64,000 bases of DNA, taken from the NCBI GenBank assembly GCA_944320485.1, contig CALUHQ010000069.1:30099-94098 (forward strand), given 5' to 3'. Each line of letters starts with the position of its first letter. Position 1 is the stretch's first letter. The position numbers and the translations under genes were made by a program. This document shows positions 34,101 to 42,671 of this stretch, piece by piece. This stretch comes from Candidatus Methanomethylophilaceae archaeon. Lineage in GTDB: Archaea; Thermoplasmatota; Thermoplasmata; Methanomassiliicoccales; Methanomethylophilaceae. Below the pieces are notes generated by a model. It was given only the letters and a program-made list of their open reading frames with translations, was not told the DNA's origin and searched no databases.

Positions 34101-35608
34101 GCATCTATTTCCCCGCAGAGGGCACCCTGGAGATTGTGGATTCCGAGATCACTGGAACCACAGGGGTGGAAATCCGTAAGGGAAGCCTTTCCATCTCAGG
34201 GGACAAGACGTCGATCACATCCAATGCGGAATCGTACAATGTAGGTGAAACACCCTCTGGAGGTGGAAATACAGTAGCGGGTGCGGCGGTTGCCATCTCG
34301 CCCTACTCGGGCATAGATACTCTCAGCGTGGAGATTGCCGGAGGAAGCTTCAGCGGACCCGTGGCCTTTGCCCAGGTCAACGCTGATGGTAACGCAGCCC
34401 CTGAGTTCGATTTCTCGATCTCAGGCGGTTCGTTCACTTCAATCGGGAAGGATGAGAACAACAATGCTTATCCCGCAATTGTTACAGTGGAATCAGAAGT
34501 CACTAAGGGATTCGTCACTGGCGGGTCCTTCAGTTCTATCGATGAGAGTTTGATATCTTCTGATTCCAAGCTCGAACAGAACGAGGACGGAACCTGGGAT
34601 GTACAGACCGCCTACACAGTTACATTCGACGTCAAGGGAACAAAGACCTCCGTGAAAGTCATCAGTGGTGAGACTGTCCAGACTACGGACATCCCTGCAA
34701 TCAATCCTGGCTATGACATCACATGGACCGTCGACGGGGTGCAGTGGGACTCGTCCGCGCCTGTCACCGCAAACATCACAGTGACAGCAGTGCTTACTGT
34801 GAAGGATGATGTCCTTGTTCTGTCCAGTACGAACATATCTGGATACGTGGACGGAGTGAATGTTTACACGTATGTAGCACAGGCCCTAACGGATTTCGAT
34901 GCTGTCTGGTCTGTAGAGAACGCTGAGATCGCAACCGTGTCCAACGAGGGCGTGATCACTTTCATTAAAGCCGGTAAAACCGCTCTGACCGTTACAGTCA
35001 CACTCGGTTATGGCGACGAGGTCTCGAAGAGCACATTGATTACTGTGGCAACCGTTCCCGTTGTGGACGGTGTCAAGTTCGAACCTGCATCTGATGAGGA
35101 CCTGATGGCATACGATGAGAGCCTGAGCAATGCTGCCATGAGTATCCCGGAGGATTGGCTGAATGACGGTACGAGCGTCTCCTTGTTCTTACTCGATTCT
35201 GATGAGACCACGTTCATCCTCCCATACTCTGTGTTTGATGCGTATGGATGGAATCTGACGTCGCAGAATTATGCTGACTATGATTTCATCACTATTCATC
35301 TTCTCGATGGAGGCGGATACGAGTTCCCGAAAACCGAGCCAACCTCGGAAGGACTTGCAATCACAGTCTCCAGCACCAGTCCGTTCGTGTTCCTTCTTAA
35401 GGAGAAAACAGGCACTGACGATGGATCTGATCATCCGTCTTTCAACCCGTATCCCGGTGACGACGATGACTACGTCCCCCTGCCGCCGACCATCGTCTAC
35501 GAGGACGACGGTTCCGACAGCACGGCATCCATCGCCGCCTGCGCCGCGGCAGCGGTGGTCGCGGCCATACTGGCGATAGTGCTGGCATCCACATACCGCA
35601 GGAAGTGA
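31175..35608 (+). CDS. Giant adhesin-like surface protein
   Basis: 1477 residues. An N-terminal signal peptide or anchor (residues 5-27) is followed by YYVGGSGASDTNSGSEDAPFETFEKAI, a typical start of right-handed beta-helix (pectin-lyase-like) surface proteins. About 1000 residues of short Gly/Asn/Thr/Ser beta repeats follow (NGGTITS, SGGTFSG, ITGNP). Then come a Listeria-Bacteroides-like segment (YTVTFDVKG..., about 1145-1210), a Big_2-like domain (about 1215-1310) and a C-terminal membrane helix ending STYRRK. It is exported and cell-surface anchored. The coding DNA is visibly AT-richer than all neighbours until about 35460, after which it returns to local GC-rich usage. Confidence 0.88.
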   Translation: MNNLTKMAAIVAVIVVVFGCVVLVSNDSEATSYYVGGSGASDTNSGSEDAPFETFEKAIAGVKKNDIIYLNEDVTTSPVSINVRMTLNLNGHTLTIVEGDSDSELGIQISYSGTSSPAYIRNGTIIDDRGSASGVANKTAVEVHGVGSKLTLSDVTIKSYGSDGDGYNYAVRVNDGATLTLNSGSTVTEMIPDHDTDYGVVGIAIKGNGTEDVTTLVVNNGVTIDTGAFAIAGNGTYHNTSITINGGTITSDSQAIYHPQNGDLLIVGSPTITGETGIEMRSGNLTITGNPIIKATGEFKCEPNGNGSTTSGVAVAIVQHTTQQNINVSISGGTYDGVHSLYQNNPQGNPSPSLSGIKIDVTGGTFSGTDSAVKFENYSDMTDSHIRGGSFADNSATSYMPTDFKLEQIDGSYYPTSSETDSVAKIDNMNFASIETAILAGKGKTIILLDNIEQSSALTLEDGEYTINLNGHNISFENVLFTIAENAKLTVKDEPEDGTSTETGYLSGSKNYFLTVDGDLNLQSGKIVGTSSYSLKIGASATLDMTGGTIEDGSSNAIYLSGTANISGGTVGKIYFVNSKAVLNIGTSESTSGPTIESIRPAEGTVHFYYGTVGSVTSAFGSESTFTSNGIFTSEVSGKYIPQGFVLRESSTSNQYYIDRMTETDAAAKIVRPGLSEPLLSTIDSAASAVTNGDTLVLLDDFDDTLIVKIYDGTIDLNGYNVSATGADDDYGIEIGPDYGTEYVKGSVSLVNNGTSKSTITSKTPLYTKSGDSTKYLDVEIGDNIEFTSTDNSGLIELGTSARLIHTDAAVSMIDNGVFKSTTGGVDYIYGTAAAAMKASDDNKAELLGDYVGNIALNSPGSYELDLGGHTVTYTITIDTKNEKNNVKAAIQITSDDTSLTVTNGTISTNAYGAFPGMSSSGVGENIPNDNIDLTLENVTLTSEYDFGIYSNGTCTNIDVKVISSKIECKDANGVGIYFPAEGTLEIVDSEITGTTGVEIRKGSLSISGDKTSITSNAESYNVGETPSGGGNTVAGAAVAISPYSGIDTLSVEIAGGSFSGPVAFAQVNADGNAAPEFDFSISGGSFTSIGKDENNNAYPAIVTVESEVTKGFVTGGSFSSIDESLISSDSKLEQNEDGTWDVQTAYTVTFDVKGTKTSVKVISGETVQTTDIPAINPGYDITWTVDGVQWDSSAPVTANITVTAVLTVKDDVLVLSSTNISGYVDGVNVYTYVAQALTDFDAVWSVENAEIATVSNEGVITFIKAGKTALTVTVTLGYGDEVSKSTLITVATVPVVDGVKFEPASDEDLMAYDESLSNAAMSIPEDWLNDGTSVSLFLLDSDETTFILPYSVFDAYGWNLTSQNYADYDFITIHLLDGGGYEFPKTEPTSEGLAITVSSTSPFVFLLKEKTGTDDGSDHPSFNPYPGDDDDYVPLPPTIVYEDDGSDSTASIAACAAAAVVAAILAIVLASTYRRK

Positions 35609-35636
35609 TTCCGAACGGGACCTCGGTCCCACCTTA

Positions 35637-35670
35637 GCCCGGGCCCCTCTGACGGGGTCTCGGGCCTTTT
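35637..35670 (+). terminator. Hairpin plus T-run after the surface protein gene
   Basis: gcccg...cgggc stem with an inner gcccc/ggggtc part (35637-35665) followed by cctttt. It begins 28 bases after the stop codon. A smaller hairpin, gggac-ctcg-gtccc, precedes it at 35617-35630. Confidence 0.6.
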
Positions 35671-35905
35671 CCAACATCTGTCCCCTCAGCTGGTAAGATA
35701 GTTGCCGTGGAGTTCGCAGAGCGTCCATCGTGCGGAGGAGAATCGGTGAAGCGCGGAGGTCGAATCTTTTCGATGTCAACGCATCCCGACATCCGGTTCT
35801 ATCCAGACCTTGGTTACTCATTCGCCTTCGGTAGACCTGGATGGGGGTGATCGGGAACGTCCGTGACGGGTAGTGCCCCGATCAGGTGCCCTTCGGACCA
35901 TGCGG

Positions 35906-36376
35906 TCATCCGATGATGCCCTTGGCCCATTCCGCCGCGTCGCCGCCGTTGAGTAGCCTGCCATTGCCCCAGTTGGCCTGGGGGTAGTTGGACCTGAGGT
36001 TGCTCTCGGCCTTGTCGATGCCGCTCCCGCCGGATGTGGCGAAGGGGATGACCGTCTTGCCCGACAGGTCGCAGGCGTCCAGGAACGTGTCGACGATGCG
36101 GGGCTCCACGTACCACCAGACGGGGAAGCCGATGAGGATCGTGTCGTATTGGGACATGTCCGGGACCGGTCCGGCTATGGCGGGACGGCAGGCCTTGTCG
36201 TTCATTTCGACGGTGCTCCTGCTCCTCTTGTTCGTCCAATCCAGGTCGGCCTCGGTGTACGGCTGCGCAGGGCGGATCTCGAAGAGGTCGGCCCCTGTGG
36301 CGTCGGCCATGTTCCTGGCCACCCTTGCGGTGGTGCCGCTGGCTGAGAAATATGCGATCAGTGCTTTTCCGCTCAT
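35906..36376 (-). CDS. Flavodoxin-like protein
   Basis: 156 residues from ATG 36376, which is preceded by caggag. The FMN phosphate-binding loop is AYFSASGTTARVA (residues 7-19). DTILIGFPVWWYVEPRIVDTFLD and IPFATSGGSGIDKAE are the other flavin-contact loops of the flavodoxin_4 group. It is a cytoplasmic electron carrier or NADPH-independent reductase. It stands alone. A TATA box and a 16-bp palindrome directly upstream suggest single-gene regulation, possibly by redox or metal stress. Confidence 0.88.
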   Translation of the reverse strand: MSGKALIAYFSASGTTARVARNMADATGADLFEIRPAQPYTEADLDWTNKRSRSTVEMNDKACRPAIAGPVPDMSQYDTILIGFPVWWYVEPRIVDTFLDACDLSGKTVIPFATSGGSGIDKAESNLRSNYPQANWGNGRLLNGGDAAEWAKGIIG

Positions 36377-36451
36377 TTCCGTCTCTCCTGAATCGTCGAC
36401 CATCGAGATCCGATGTCGGACCACTGTTGGTTGTGTGTGAATAGGATACGG

Positions 36452-36480
36452 TTTATTTATAATATTGGAGTTGACTCCAA
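36452..36480 (-). promoter_or_regulatory. TATA box and palindromic operator of the flavodoxin gene
   Basis: tttatttataat (36452-36463) serves as TATA box on the minus strand. Just upstream in the direction of transcription lies ttggagt-tg-actccaa (36465-36480), a perfect 7-bp inverted repeat. Its form resembles sites bound by MerR-type regulators, but no regulator gene is adjacent. Confidence 0.55.
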
Positions 36481-36672
36481 CACAAAGTCATTGACGTATG
36501 CGGTGACGGTGGCGGGTCCGTGTAAACAGGCAGACCGCTCGGTCATCGCACACCGGAGACGACCCGAGGCTGTCACCTCAGAAATTGCAATGCAGGGGCA
36601 GCAAGGAGGCAAAATGCGTGTGGCGGAACACGGAGGTTGCACCAATCGGATGTCTGGATGAAGAAAGATGAG

Positions 36673-36745
36673 TGCAGCCGCCGGGATTCGAACCCGGGCA
36701 ATGAGCTTGGAAGGCTCAGATCCTAACCAGCTAGATCACAGCTGC
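36673..36745 (-). tRNA. tRNA-Gly(TCC)
   Basis: Read on the minus strand, 73 bases fold as a cloverleaf: acceptor gcagctg / cggctgc, D arm with the tagctggttag loop, anticodon stem tgagc / gctca with loop cttccaa (anticodon TCC), T arm ccggg-ttcgaat-cccgg and discriminator A. The CCA end is not encoded. No intron is present. Confidence 0.95.
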
Positions 36746-36770
36746 ACTGAAAACCCCTTAAACCCAGGCC

Positions 36771-36780
36771 GTATATAATC
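36771..36780 (-). promoter_or_regulatory. TATA box for tRNA-Gly
   Basis: gtatataatc (gattatatac on the minus strand) lies about 26-35 bases upstream of the tRNA 5' end, the expected spacing for an archaeal tRNA promoter. Confidence 0.6.
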
Positions 36781-36837
36781 TTAATTGTCGTTTCCGGCCC
36801 CACCACTTATTTCTACACTCCTGCGGATACGCCAACC

Positions 36838-39800
36838 ATGTCAGGTCGCCCCGTTTTCCAGAACCAATTCGAGATCCGCAACTGGAAGCGTTTGAACGGA
36901 GGCGGACCGCTGGGGCGCTTCTCCGCCATCAACGGCGGGCCGCAGTCGGTCCTGGAGGACATAAAGGGTCGCGACGGGTCGGTCGGTTCCGCCCTGCTGG
37001 TGTCGCTGATCGAGCATCTGGGTGCGGACGCCACCCCTGACACGCTCAAGGCGGTGGTCTCCAAGGAGAGGGTCCGCGACTGCATGCCGTCCGTCAAGGC
37101 GTCGATGGTGATGCTGGACCGCGGGGACGTGGCGACAGCGAGGGAGCTCCTGGCCATGTCGGAGCCGTCTCAGGAGGTCCTGCACCGTTCCATAGCCCTT
37201 GCCAGGATACTCCAGAGGGCCGGGGACATGGCCGGGGCCCGCGAGGCCGCCGTCAGGGCGTACCGTGCGGACCCGTCCTGCCCAGAGGCCTACGAGATAC
37301 TGTCGAAGGTGGACCCCGAAGGGGGATGGCCGCAGAGGCGGAACATCAGCGACGTCCTGGCCGGACGGAGGCCGGAGTCCCCCGCTGGAAGCGGCAGGGT
37401 CCAGGGTCTGTACCAGATATACTACGAGTGGTGCAGGGGCAACCGTGAGGCCGCATCGGACATGCTGGTCCAGTCCCCCCAGTACCGGGCCGGGGACCCC
37501 GAGTTCCTGCTGGCGTCCGCACGCATGTCGGTTGACGAGAGGGACTGGAGGTCAGCGGACATGATGTTCGGCAGGCTTCCCGCCGACAGGCCCGCCTTCG
37601 TGACCAGGGAGGCGGCGGAGGCGCGCCTGTCCGGAGGGGACCCCGCAGGGGCCCTGGAGCTGTTCGCGAAGGCCGACCAGACCCTGCCGTCCGTCATGAT
37701 GGGGATCGTCAGGGCCAGGGCCGCCCTCGGGGAGAGGTCCGAGATGATGGACGCCCTCCGCTCCTACCTGGACAGCGAGTGGGCCGGCACCGAGGAGTGG
37801 AAGGAGGCGGTCGGCATGCTGCTGGACATGGGCATGGACGAGGATGCCGCCGAGCTCCTGGAGAGGTTCAGGGAGTCGTCCCAGGGGGACCCGGACGCGC
37901 TCACGATGCAGTCGGTGCTCATGACGAGGCGCGGCGACCTTCCCGCGGCGCTCATGTACGCCGAGGAGGCCGTGATGAGGTCCAAGGGGGACCCCGCGCC
38001 GAGGGTCCAGAGGGCCAGGGTGGACCTGGAGATGGGCCGCGAGCAGAGGGCCGAGAAGGAATGCACGGGCATCCTGGACAAGGACGGCTCCGATGTCGGG
38101 GCGCTGTCGGTGATGGCGGAGATACGCCGCCGTCGCGGCGACCACGCCGGCGAGGCGGAGGCCCTCAAGAAGATCCTGGACCAGAGCCCCAGGGACCCGG
38201 ACGCGATGATCAGGCTGGCGGAGGCGATCGCCCGCACTGGGGATACTAGCAGGGCGGCGGACCTGTGCCGCAGGGCCGCCCGCTTGGAAGGCGATGAGGG
38301 GACCGCCGTCGCGGCGGTCTCCGCGATGGTGTCCGCGGGGGCATACGGGGAGGCGGTGTACCTGTGCAGGGAGGTCGAGAAGGACCATCCCGGCAGCGTG
38401 ATACTCAGGAGGCTCAGGGGCAACGCCGAGTACGCCCAGGGCGACTTCCTCAAGGCCTCCGTGGCCTTCGCGGAGGCGACGGGGCTGGACCCCGACGACC
38501 CGGTGCTCTGGCACTCGAAGGGACTGGCCGACGAGGCCAGGGGCGACCTGGAGTCCGCCGGGGAGGCGTTCTCCCGCGCACTGTCGCTGGATCCGGACGA
38601 GCCGGAGTACTGGATATCCAAGGCCGCCGTCCAGGAGCGTTCGGGCGATCCCGGGGCGGCCGTCGACTCCCTCAACCGCGCCATCGACGCGGGGGACACC
38701 CGCTACGCGCTGGTGCGCAAGGCGGTCATATTCGTCTCGCAGGGCAAGCACCGCGAGGCCCTCGGGATACTGGACATCGCCATCGCGGCGGACAGGTCCG
38801 ACGTCGGCCTGCTGGTCGAGAGGATGCGCATACAGAGGGACATGGGCGACTACGAGGGCGCCCTGGGCACCTTCTCCAGGATCCCTGTGGGGGTCAAGGA
38901 CGAGAGGGCGCAGGCGCTCGCAGACGAATGTTCCGCGCTCAAGGGGTCGAAGGTAGAGGTCGAGGCACCTAAGAAGGAACCCGTCGCGGAACCGGCGGCA
39001 CCGGCCATACAGGAGCCGGTTCCCGAACCGGTCGTCCACGCGGAGCCAGAACCCATCAGGCAGTCCACGCTGGAGGGAGGCCACTGGGGCATGCCGGTCC
39101 GGGACGAGGAACCGGAGCCGGAACCTGTCAATGAGCCCGAACCCATCCAGGTACAGACAACCGTGCCGATCGACGAGACAATCGGCGAGCCGACCGAAGA
39201 ACCGGTACCCGGACCCGCTCCGGAGCCGGAACCCGCTGAGGAGCCGGTCGTCATCCAGGACGTCCCGGTATCAGAACCGGAAACAACCGAGGATTCCAAA
39301 CATCCGGAGGAACAGGGATCCAGGTCCAAGGAGGAGGCCGAGGCGCAGTACGCCATGGCCGTGTCCCTGATGGAGGCGGGGGATGTCAGAGGTGCCGCCA
39401 GGGCAGCCGACAGAGCCGTCGAGGCCGACCCATCGAACGCCGACTACCTGGCCATCAAGGCCAGGATCATGGTGAAATCCGGAGAAGCGGATGCCGCGAT
39501 ATCGATGCTCTCCGAAGCGGTCGAAGGCAATCCGGACGAGCCTGTCCTCCGCATGGCCCTGGGCGAGGCCCGCTATACGAAAGGGGACCTCCCCGGCGCC
39601 CTCCGCGAGCTCGATTCCGCGGTCAACATGGGAATGGACGGGGCCGACGTGTACGTCCTGAGGGGCGAGGTGCTGGAGAAGACGGGTTCCATGGACCGCG
39701 CCCTCGAGAGCTATTCCAAAGCCGTCACCCGCGACCCGGACCGTCTGGACCTCTCCGAGAAGGTGGCCCGCATGATGCTGGCCCGCAGGGAGACCATGGC

Positions 39801-40530
39801 CGCCTACGGCATGGTCAACCGCATCCTCAAGAGGGACCCGAGGAAGGTCTCCGCCATCGTGCTGAAGGCCGAGATCGCCCAGTCCCGGAAGGACGACGCC
39901 GGCGTGATGGCCGCCTACGAACTGTACAAGCGCTGCCCCGACCCAGGGTCGGACAGCACCGTGCGCATGGTCAGGATACTGGAGGAGACGAAGCACACCG
40001 CCGAGGCGAGGAGCCTTGTGGCGGGGGCGGACAGGGAGCCCGCCGACGAGCCCGTCAAGCGCTACGCCGAGAAGATCCTCCGCAGGGCGTACTCGTCCAG
40101 GTCGTCCCCCACGGACCCGGACCTGATGGGTGCCATAGGCGTGGATGCGTCCATGGCCGCGCAGGTGCGGGCGTACATCACGGAGATGAAGGACTACGGT
40201 CCGATCGTCCCCGGGACAGAGGAGTTCCGCCACATGGAGGCGAAGTCCAAGGAGGTCGTCATGAAGCTGAGATGGACAGATCTGGAGGGCGAGCCCAGGC
40301 TGCCCCTGGAGAGGGTCTACGTCCAGGGCGGGTTCAGGGACTGCGACGACGCCAAGGACGTGATCTCGTACATCCATAAGGCGATGCTGATAGACGTCGG
40401 CCGGAGGTCCGACCCGGTCCTGGCGGAGAAGTCCATGCGCCTGCCCAAGGGCATGAGCGTATACGACATAATGCGCGAATGCGACCTGGGGGTCTTCGAG
40501 GCCAGGATAGTCCAGAGCCTGATCGTGTGA
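36838..40530 (+). CDS. Large tetratricopeptide-repeat protein
   Basis: 1230 residues, no signal peptide or membrane segment. TPR units of about 34 residues fill roughly residues 90-690 (for example VLWHSKGLADEARGDLESAGEAFSRALSLDPDEPEYWISKAAVQE). A Pro/Glu-rich linker covers about 700-820, and a second TPR block about 830-1100. The last 110 residues form a separate domain (MAAQVRAYITEMKDYGPIVPG...ECDLGVFEARIVQSLIV) that I do not recognise. It is probably a cytoplasmic scaffold. The linker composition resembles the 20-2068 protein. The gene ends one base from the convergent truD stop. Confidence 0.85.
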   Translation: MSGRPVFQNQFEIRNWKRLNGGGPLGRFSAINGGPQSVLEDIKGRDGSVGSALLVSLIEHLGADATPDTLKAVVSKERVRDCMPSVKASMVMLDRGDVATARELLAMSEPSQEVLHRSIALARILQRAGDMAGAREAAVRAYRADPSCPEAYEILSKVDPEGGWPQRRNISDVLAGRRPESPAGSGRVQGLYQIYYEWCRGNREAASDMLVQSPQYRAGDPEFLLASARMSVDERDWRSADMMFGRLPADRPAFVTREAAEARLSGGDPAGALELFAKADQTLPSVMMGIVRARAALGERSEMMDALRSYLDSEWAGTEEWKEAVGMLLDMGMDEDAAELLERFRESSQGDPDALTMQSVLMTRRGDLPAALMYAEEAVMRSKGDPAPRVQRARVDLEMGREQRAEKECTGILDKDGSDVGALSVMAEIRRRRGDHAGEAEALKKILDQSPRDPDAMIRLAEAIARTGDTSRAADLCRRAARLEGDEGTAVAAVSAMVSAGAYGEAVYLCREVEKDHPGSVILRRLRGNAEYAQGDFLKASVAFAEATGLDPDDPVLWHSKGLADEARGDLESAGEAFSRALSLDPDEPEYWISKAAVQERSGDPGAAVDSLNRAIDAGDTRYALVRKAVIFVSQGKHREALGILDIAIAADRSDVGLLVERMRIQRDMGDYEGALGTFSRIPVGVKDERAQALADECSALKGSKVEVEAPKKEPVAEPAAPAIQEPVPEPVVHAEPEPIRQSTLEGGHWGMPVRDEEPEPEPVNEPEPIQVQTTVPIDETIGEPTEEPVPGPAPEPEPAEEPVVIQDVPVSEPETTEDSKHPEEQGSRSKEEAEAQYAMAVSLMEAGDVRGAARAADRAVEADPSNADYLAIKARIMVKSGEADAAISMLSEAVEGNPDEPVLRMALGEARYTKGDLPGALRELDSAVNMGMDGADVYVLRGEVLEKTGSMDRALESYSKAVTRDPDRLDLSEKVARMMLARRETMAAYGMVNRILKRDPRKVSAIVLKAEIAQSRKDDAGVMAAYELYKRCPDPGSDSTVRMVRILEETKHTAEARSLVAGADREPADEPVKRYAEKILRRAYSSRSSPTDPDLMGAIGVDASMAAQVRAYITEMKDYGPIVPGTEEFRHMEAKSKEVVMKLRWTDLEGEPRLPLERVYVQGGFRDCDDAKDVISYIHKAMLIDVGRRSDPVLAEKSMRLPKGMSVYDIMRECDLGVFEARIVQSLIV

Positions 40531-40531
40531 G

Positions 40532-41830
40532 TCAGTAGTCCCTCATCTCGGACTTCATGAACTCGCGCATCAGGCAGGTGGCGTAGTTGCCCTTGGGGAG
40601 GGAGAAGCTCAGCTTGTAACCCTCGTCGTTGAACTCGCTGCCGATGCCCTTCACGGGGCACAGCAGCTCCCTCCTGCCGCCCTTGGAGCTGCATCTCGGG
40701 AGTCCGGGGATCACGAAGTCCTGGGGTTCCAGGGAGTTCCTCTCGATGACCTCCCTCTCTATCTCGCCGGGCTCCCCCTCCGCGAGGACGGACTCGGAGC
40801 CGAAGAGGGCGCCGGTGACGAACGCCTTGCCGGCGCGGACCTGCCTCGCAACCAGGTCCAGGTTCTTGGAGGTGGTCATGACGGGGTTCTCGTGCTGGGG
40901 GTTCCTGTTGGAGTCCAGCGGGATGACGACGTCGCCCACCACGGGCATGTTGAGCGGGAGGCCCCTGTCCATCCTGAGGCTCAGGATCTCGTTGAAGATG
41001 TAGGACTGGTACGCGTGGACGAACATCATCTGGAGGTTCGCCGGCAGGGCGTCGATGGCATCGGTCCAGCTCCCGCCCCCGGCGAGCATCTGGGCCATGG
41101 TCTTCTCGTAGGACATCTGCTCGGGCATGACCTTCGCGGCGGCGCCCCAGTCGTCGGTGCCCTCTAGGGATCTCCTGGTCTCGCGCAGGGTCTCGTCCTC
41201 ATCGGGCGTGGTGAAGCAGACGTAGGTCCTCACCGCCCCCTCGATGTCCCCGCGGACCAGCCTCTCGCCCACCAGGTGTGTGACCGGCCTGACCACACCG
41301 AACCTCTGGACGCCGAAGTAGTTGGGGAACCCGCCGTTGGCCCTTATCACTGAGATGTCCTCAGCGACGGTCTCAGGTATGAGGGAGGGGTCCATGGTGC
41401 AGTCCCTGACGGTTATCTCGAACTCGTTGCCGACCAGGTCGCCGATCTGTATCGCCCTGCTGCCGCGGTAGACCCCGGAGACCTCCACGTCCTTCAGGTC
41501 GATCCTGGAGAGGTCCTCCGACGGGCATTTGAAGGACATGAGCTGGGTGGTGACCGCCCTCTTGTCCTTGGTCCCGGCGAAGCCGATCCTCTCGCGGGAC
41601 ATGCCTATGCTGCGGGCCATTATCCTCACCAGGCGGTTGGTCTCCCAGTTGCGGCTGGTGACGGTGGCGATGGCGTAGTCGCCGCTGGCCTTCTCCCTCG
41701 GCGGGTCCGATATCTCGCGGACCACGAAGTCCTCGGGGAGGGTCTTGAGATGCCCACCGGTGCCGTCAGCTGGGCAGAGGTAGTTCCTCATGCCGATGTC
41801 GGCTTCCGCGGTGAGGCATTTCCTATGCAA
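40532..41830 (-). CDS. truD: tRNA pseudouridine(13) synthase TruD
   Basis: 432 residues from a TTG at 41830; ATG 41791 is the alternative but would cut a conserved lead-in. The catalytic aspartate lies in GFAGTKDKRAVTTQ (about residue 85-98). HLKTLPEDFVVREI and NYFGVQRFGVVRPVTHLVGERLVRGD are family signatures; the TRUD insertion domain occupies the middle. It converts U13 of tRNA to pseudouridine. It lies 4 bases after rpoL on the same strand and shares its promoter. Confidence 0.93.
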   Translation of the reverse strand: MHRKCLTAEADIGMRNYLCPADGTGGHLKTLPEDFVVREISDPPREKASGDYAIATVTSRNWETNRLVRIMARSIGMSRERIGFAGTKDKRAVTTQLMSFKCPSEDLSRIDLKDVEVSGVYRGSRAIQIGDLVGNEFEITVRDCTMDPSLIPETVAEDISVIRANGGFPNYFGVQRFGVVRPVTHLVGERLVRGDIEGAVRTYVCFTTPDEDETLRETRRSLEGTDDWGAAAKVMPEQMSYEKTMAQMLAGGGSWTDAIDALPANLQMMFVHAYQSYIFNEILSLRMDRGLPLNMPVVGDVVIPLDSNRNPQHENPVMTTSKNLDLVARQVRAGKAFVTGALFGSESVLAEGEPGEIEREVIERNSLEPQDFVIPGLPRCSSKGGRRELLCPVKGIGSEFNDEGYKLSFSLPKGNYATCLMREFMKSEMRDY

Positions 41831-41834
41831 AAGA

Positions 41835-42089
41835 TCACTCTTTGAGGGCGGAGTAGTACTCGGAGACGGCTCCGGACGCCTTCTTGATGGCCTCGATGGG
41901 GTCGCCCTTCTTCACCCTGACGTAGAGACGGCGGTCCTCGAGCTCCGGGTGCTTGTCGATGTATCTGACAAGATCCACGTCCTCGTCGTCGTAGAGCTCC
42001 TTCATCAGCGGCGTTATGAGCGTGAGGTTGGCGTCCTTGAACGCGAGCGTGACGGAATCGTCGGTCCTCTCGACAATGTAGGTCTGCAT
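41835..42089 (-). CDS. rpoL: DNA-directed RNA polymerase subunit L (Rpb11-like)
   Basis: 84 residues, the usual length for RpoL, which pairs with RpoD in polymerase assembly. The N-terminal MQTYIVERTDDSVTLAFKDANLTLITPLMKELYDDEDVDLVRYIDKHPELEDRRLYVRVKKGDPIEAIKKA pattern fits the Rpb11 fold. I chose ATG 42089 because a TATA box lies 22-31 bases upstream; the same intergenic region carries the divergent promoter of the RNase III gene. Confidence 0.92.
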   Translation of the reverse strand: MQTYIVERTDDSVTLAFKDANLTLITPLMKELYDDEDVDLVRYIDKHPELEDRRLYVRVKKGDPIEAIKKASGAVSEYYSALKE

Positions 42090-42110
42090 GGTCCCGCCTA
42101 TCCCTTCCTT

Positions 42111-42142
42111 AATATAAAGGTTGGCGGTCGGCAAGGTATATC
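42111..42142. promoter_or_regulatory. Divergent TATA boxes for rpoL and the RNase III operon
   Basis: aatataaagg (42111-42120) fits the minus-strand rpoL start at 42089. ggtatatc (42135-42142) fits the plus-strand ATG at 42168, 25 bases away. The two core promoters lie back to back within 32 bases. Confidence 0.55.
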
Positions 42143-42167
42143 GGCAGGGAAGCGTGTGGGGGTCCCG

Positions 42168-42671
42168 ATGGAGTCCGAGTTCGAGATGGATGTGCGCCAG
42201 TTCCTGGCACGTCCGCCCTTCCGCTTCAGGAACGTCCCGCAGGACGGCCTGGCCCTCTTCTGCGCGGCGCTGACCCACGACAGCTACTCCAACGAGCGCG
42301 GCGGGGAGTCGTACGAGAGGCTGGAGTTCCTGGGGGACGCGATACTGGAGTTCGTCGTCTGCGACCACGTGTACCGGGACACCGGCCTGACCGAGGGCGA
42401 CATGACCGACTACAAGCAGGACAAGGTCGCCAACCGCATGATCTCGGAGAGGGTCCTCCGCCACGGCCCCGACATCGACGGCATCCTCAGGGTCGGAGGG
42501 GGCCATCGCGCCCCGGACGGCAGCGCCGTCGTGGAGGAGAACATGCGCGCGGACTCCTTCGAGGCGCTTGTGGCGGCAGTCTACCTGACGTACGGCATGG
42601 GGGAGGCGGAGCGCGTGATTGGGGAGACCGTCCTCCGCGACGAACCCGATCGGCCAGATCCCCCTTCGTAA
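42168..42671 (+). CDS. Ribonuclease III-like single-domain protein
   Basis: 167 residues; ATG 42168 (an in-frame GTG lies four codons upstream). The RNase III signature YERLEFLGDAILEFVVCDHVY occurs at about 49-69, and the second catalytic patch ADSFEALVAAVYLTYG at about 129-144; the acidic residues needed for metal binding appear present. There is no double-stranded RNA-binding domain, as in mini-III. RNase III is uncommon in Archaea. It is one of only two genes here with a TAA stop and is the first gene before the RuBisCO pathway cluster. Confidence 0.88.
   Translation: MESEFEMDVRQFLARPPFRFRNVPQDGLALFCAALTHDSYSNERGGESYERLEFLGDAILEFVVCDHVYRDTGLTEGDMTDYKQDKVANRMISERVLRHGPDIDGILRVGGGHRAPDGSAVVEENMRADSFEALVAAVYLTYGMGEAERVIGETVLRDEPDRPDPPS

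Noticed and set aside
31175..35608. Surface protein island as a prophage or insertion sequence
   Set aside because: No transposase, integrase, terminal repeats or tRNA junction flank it; only base composition differs.
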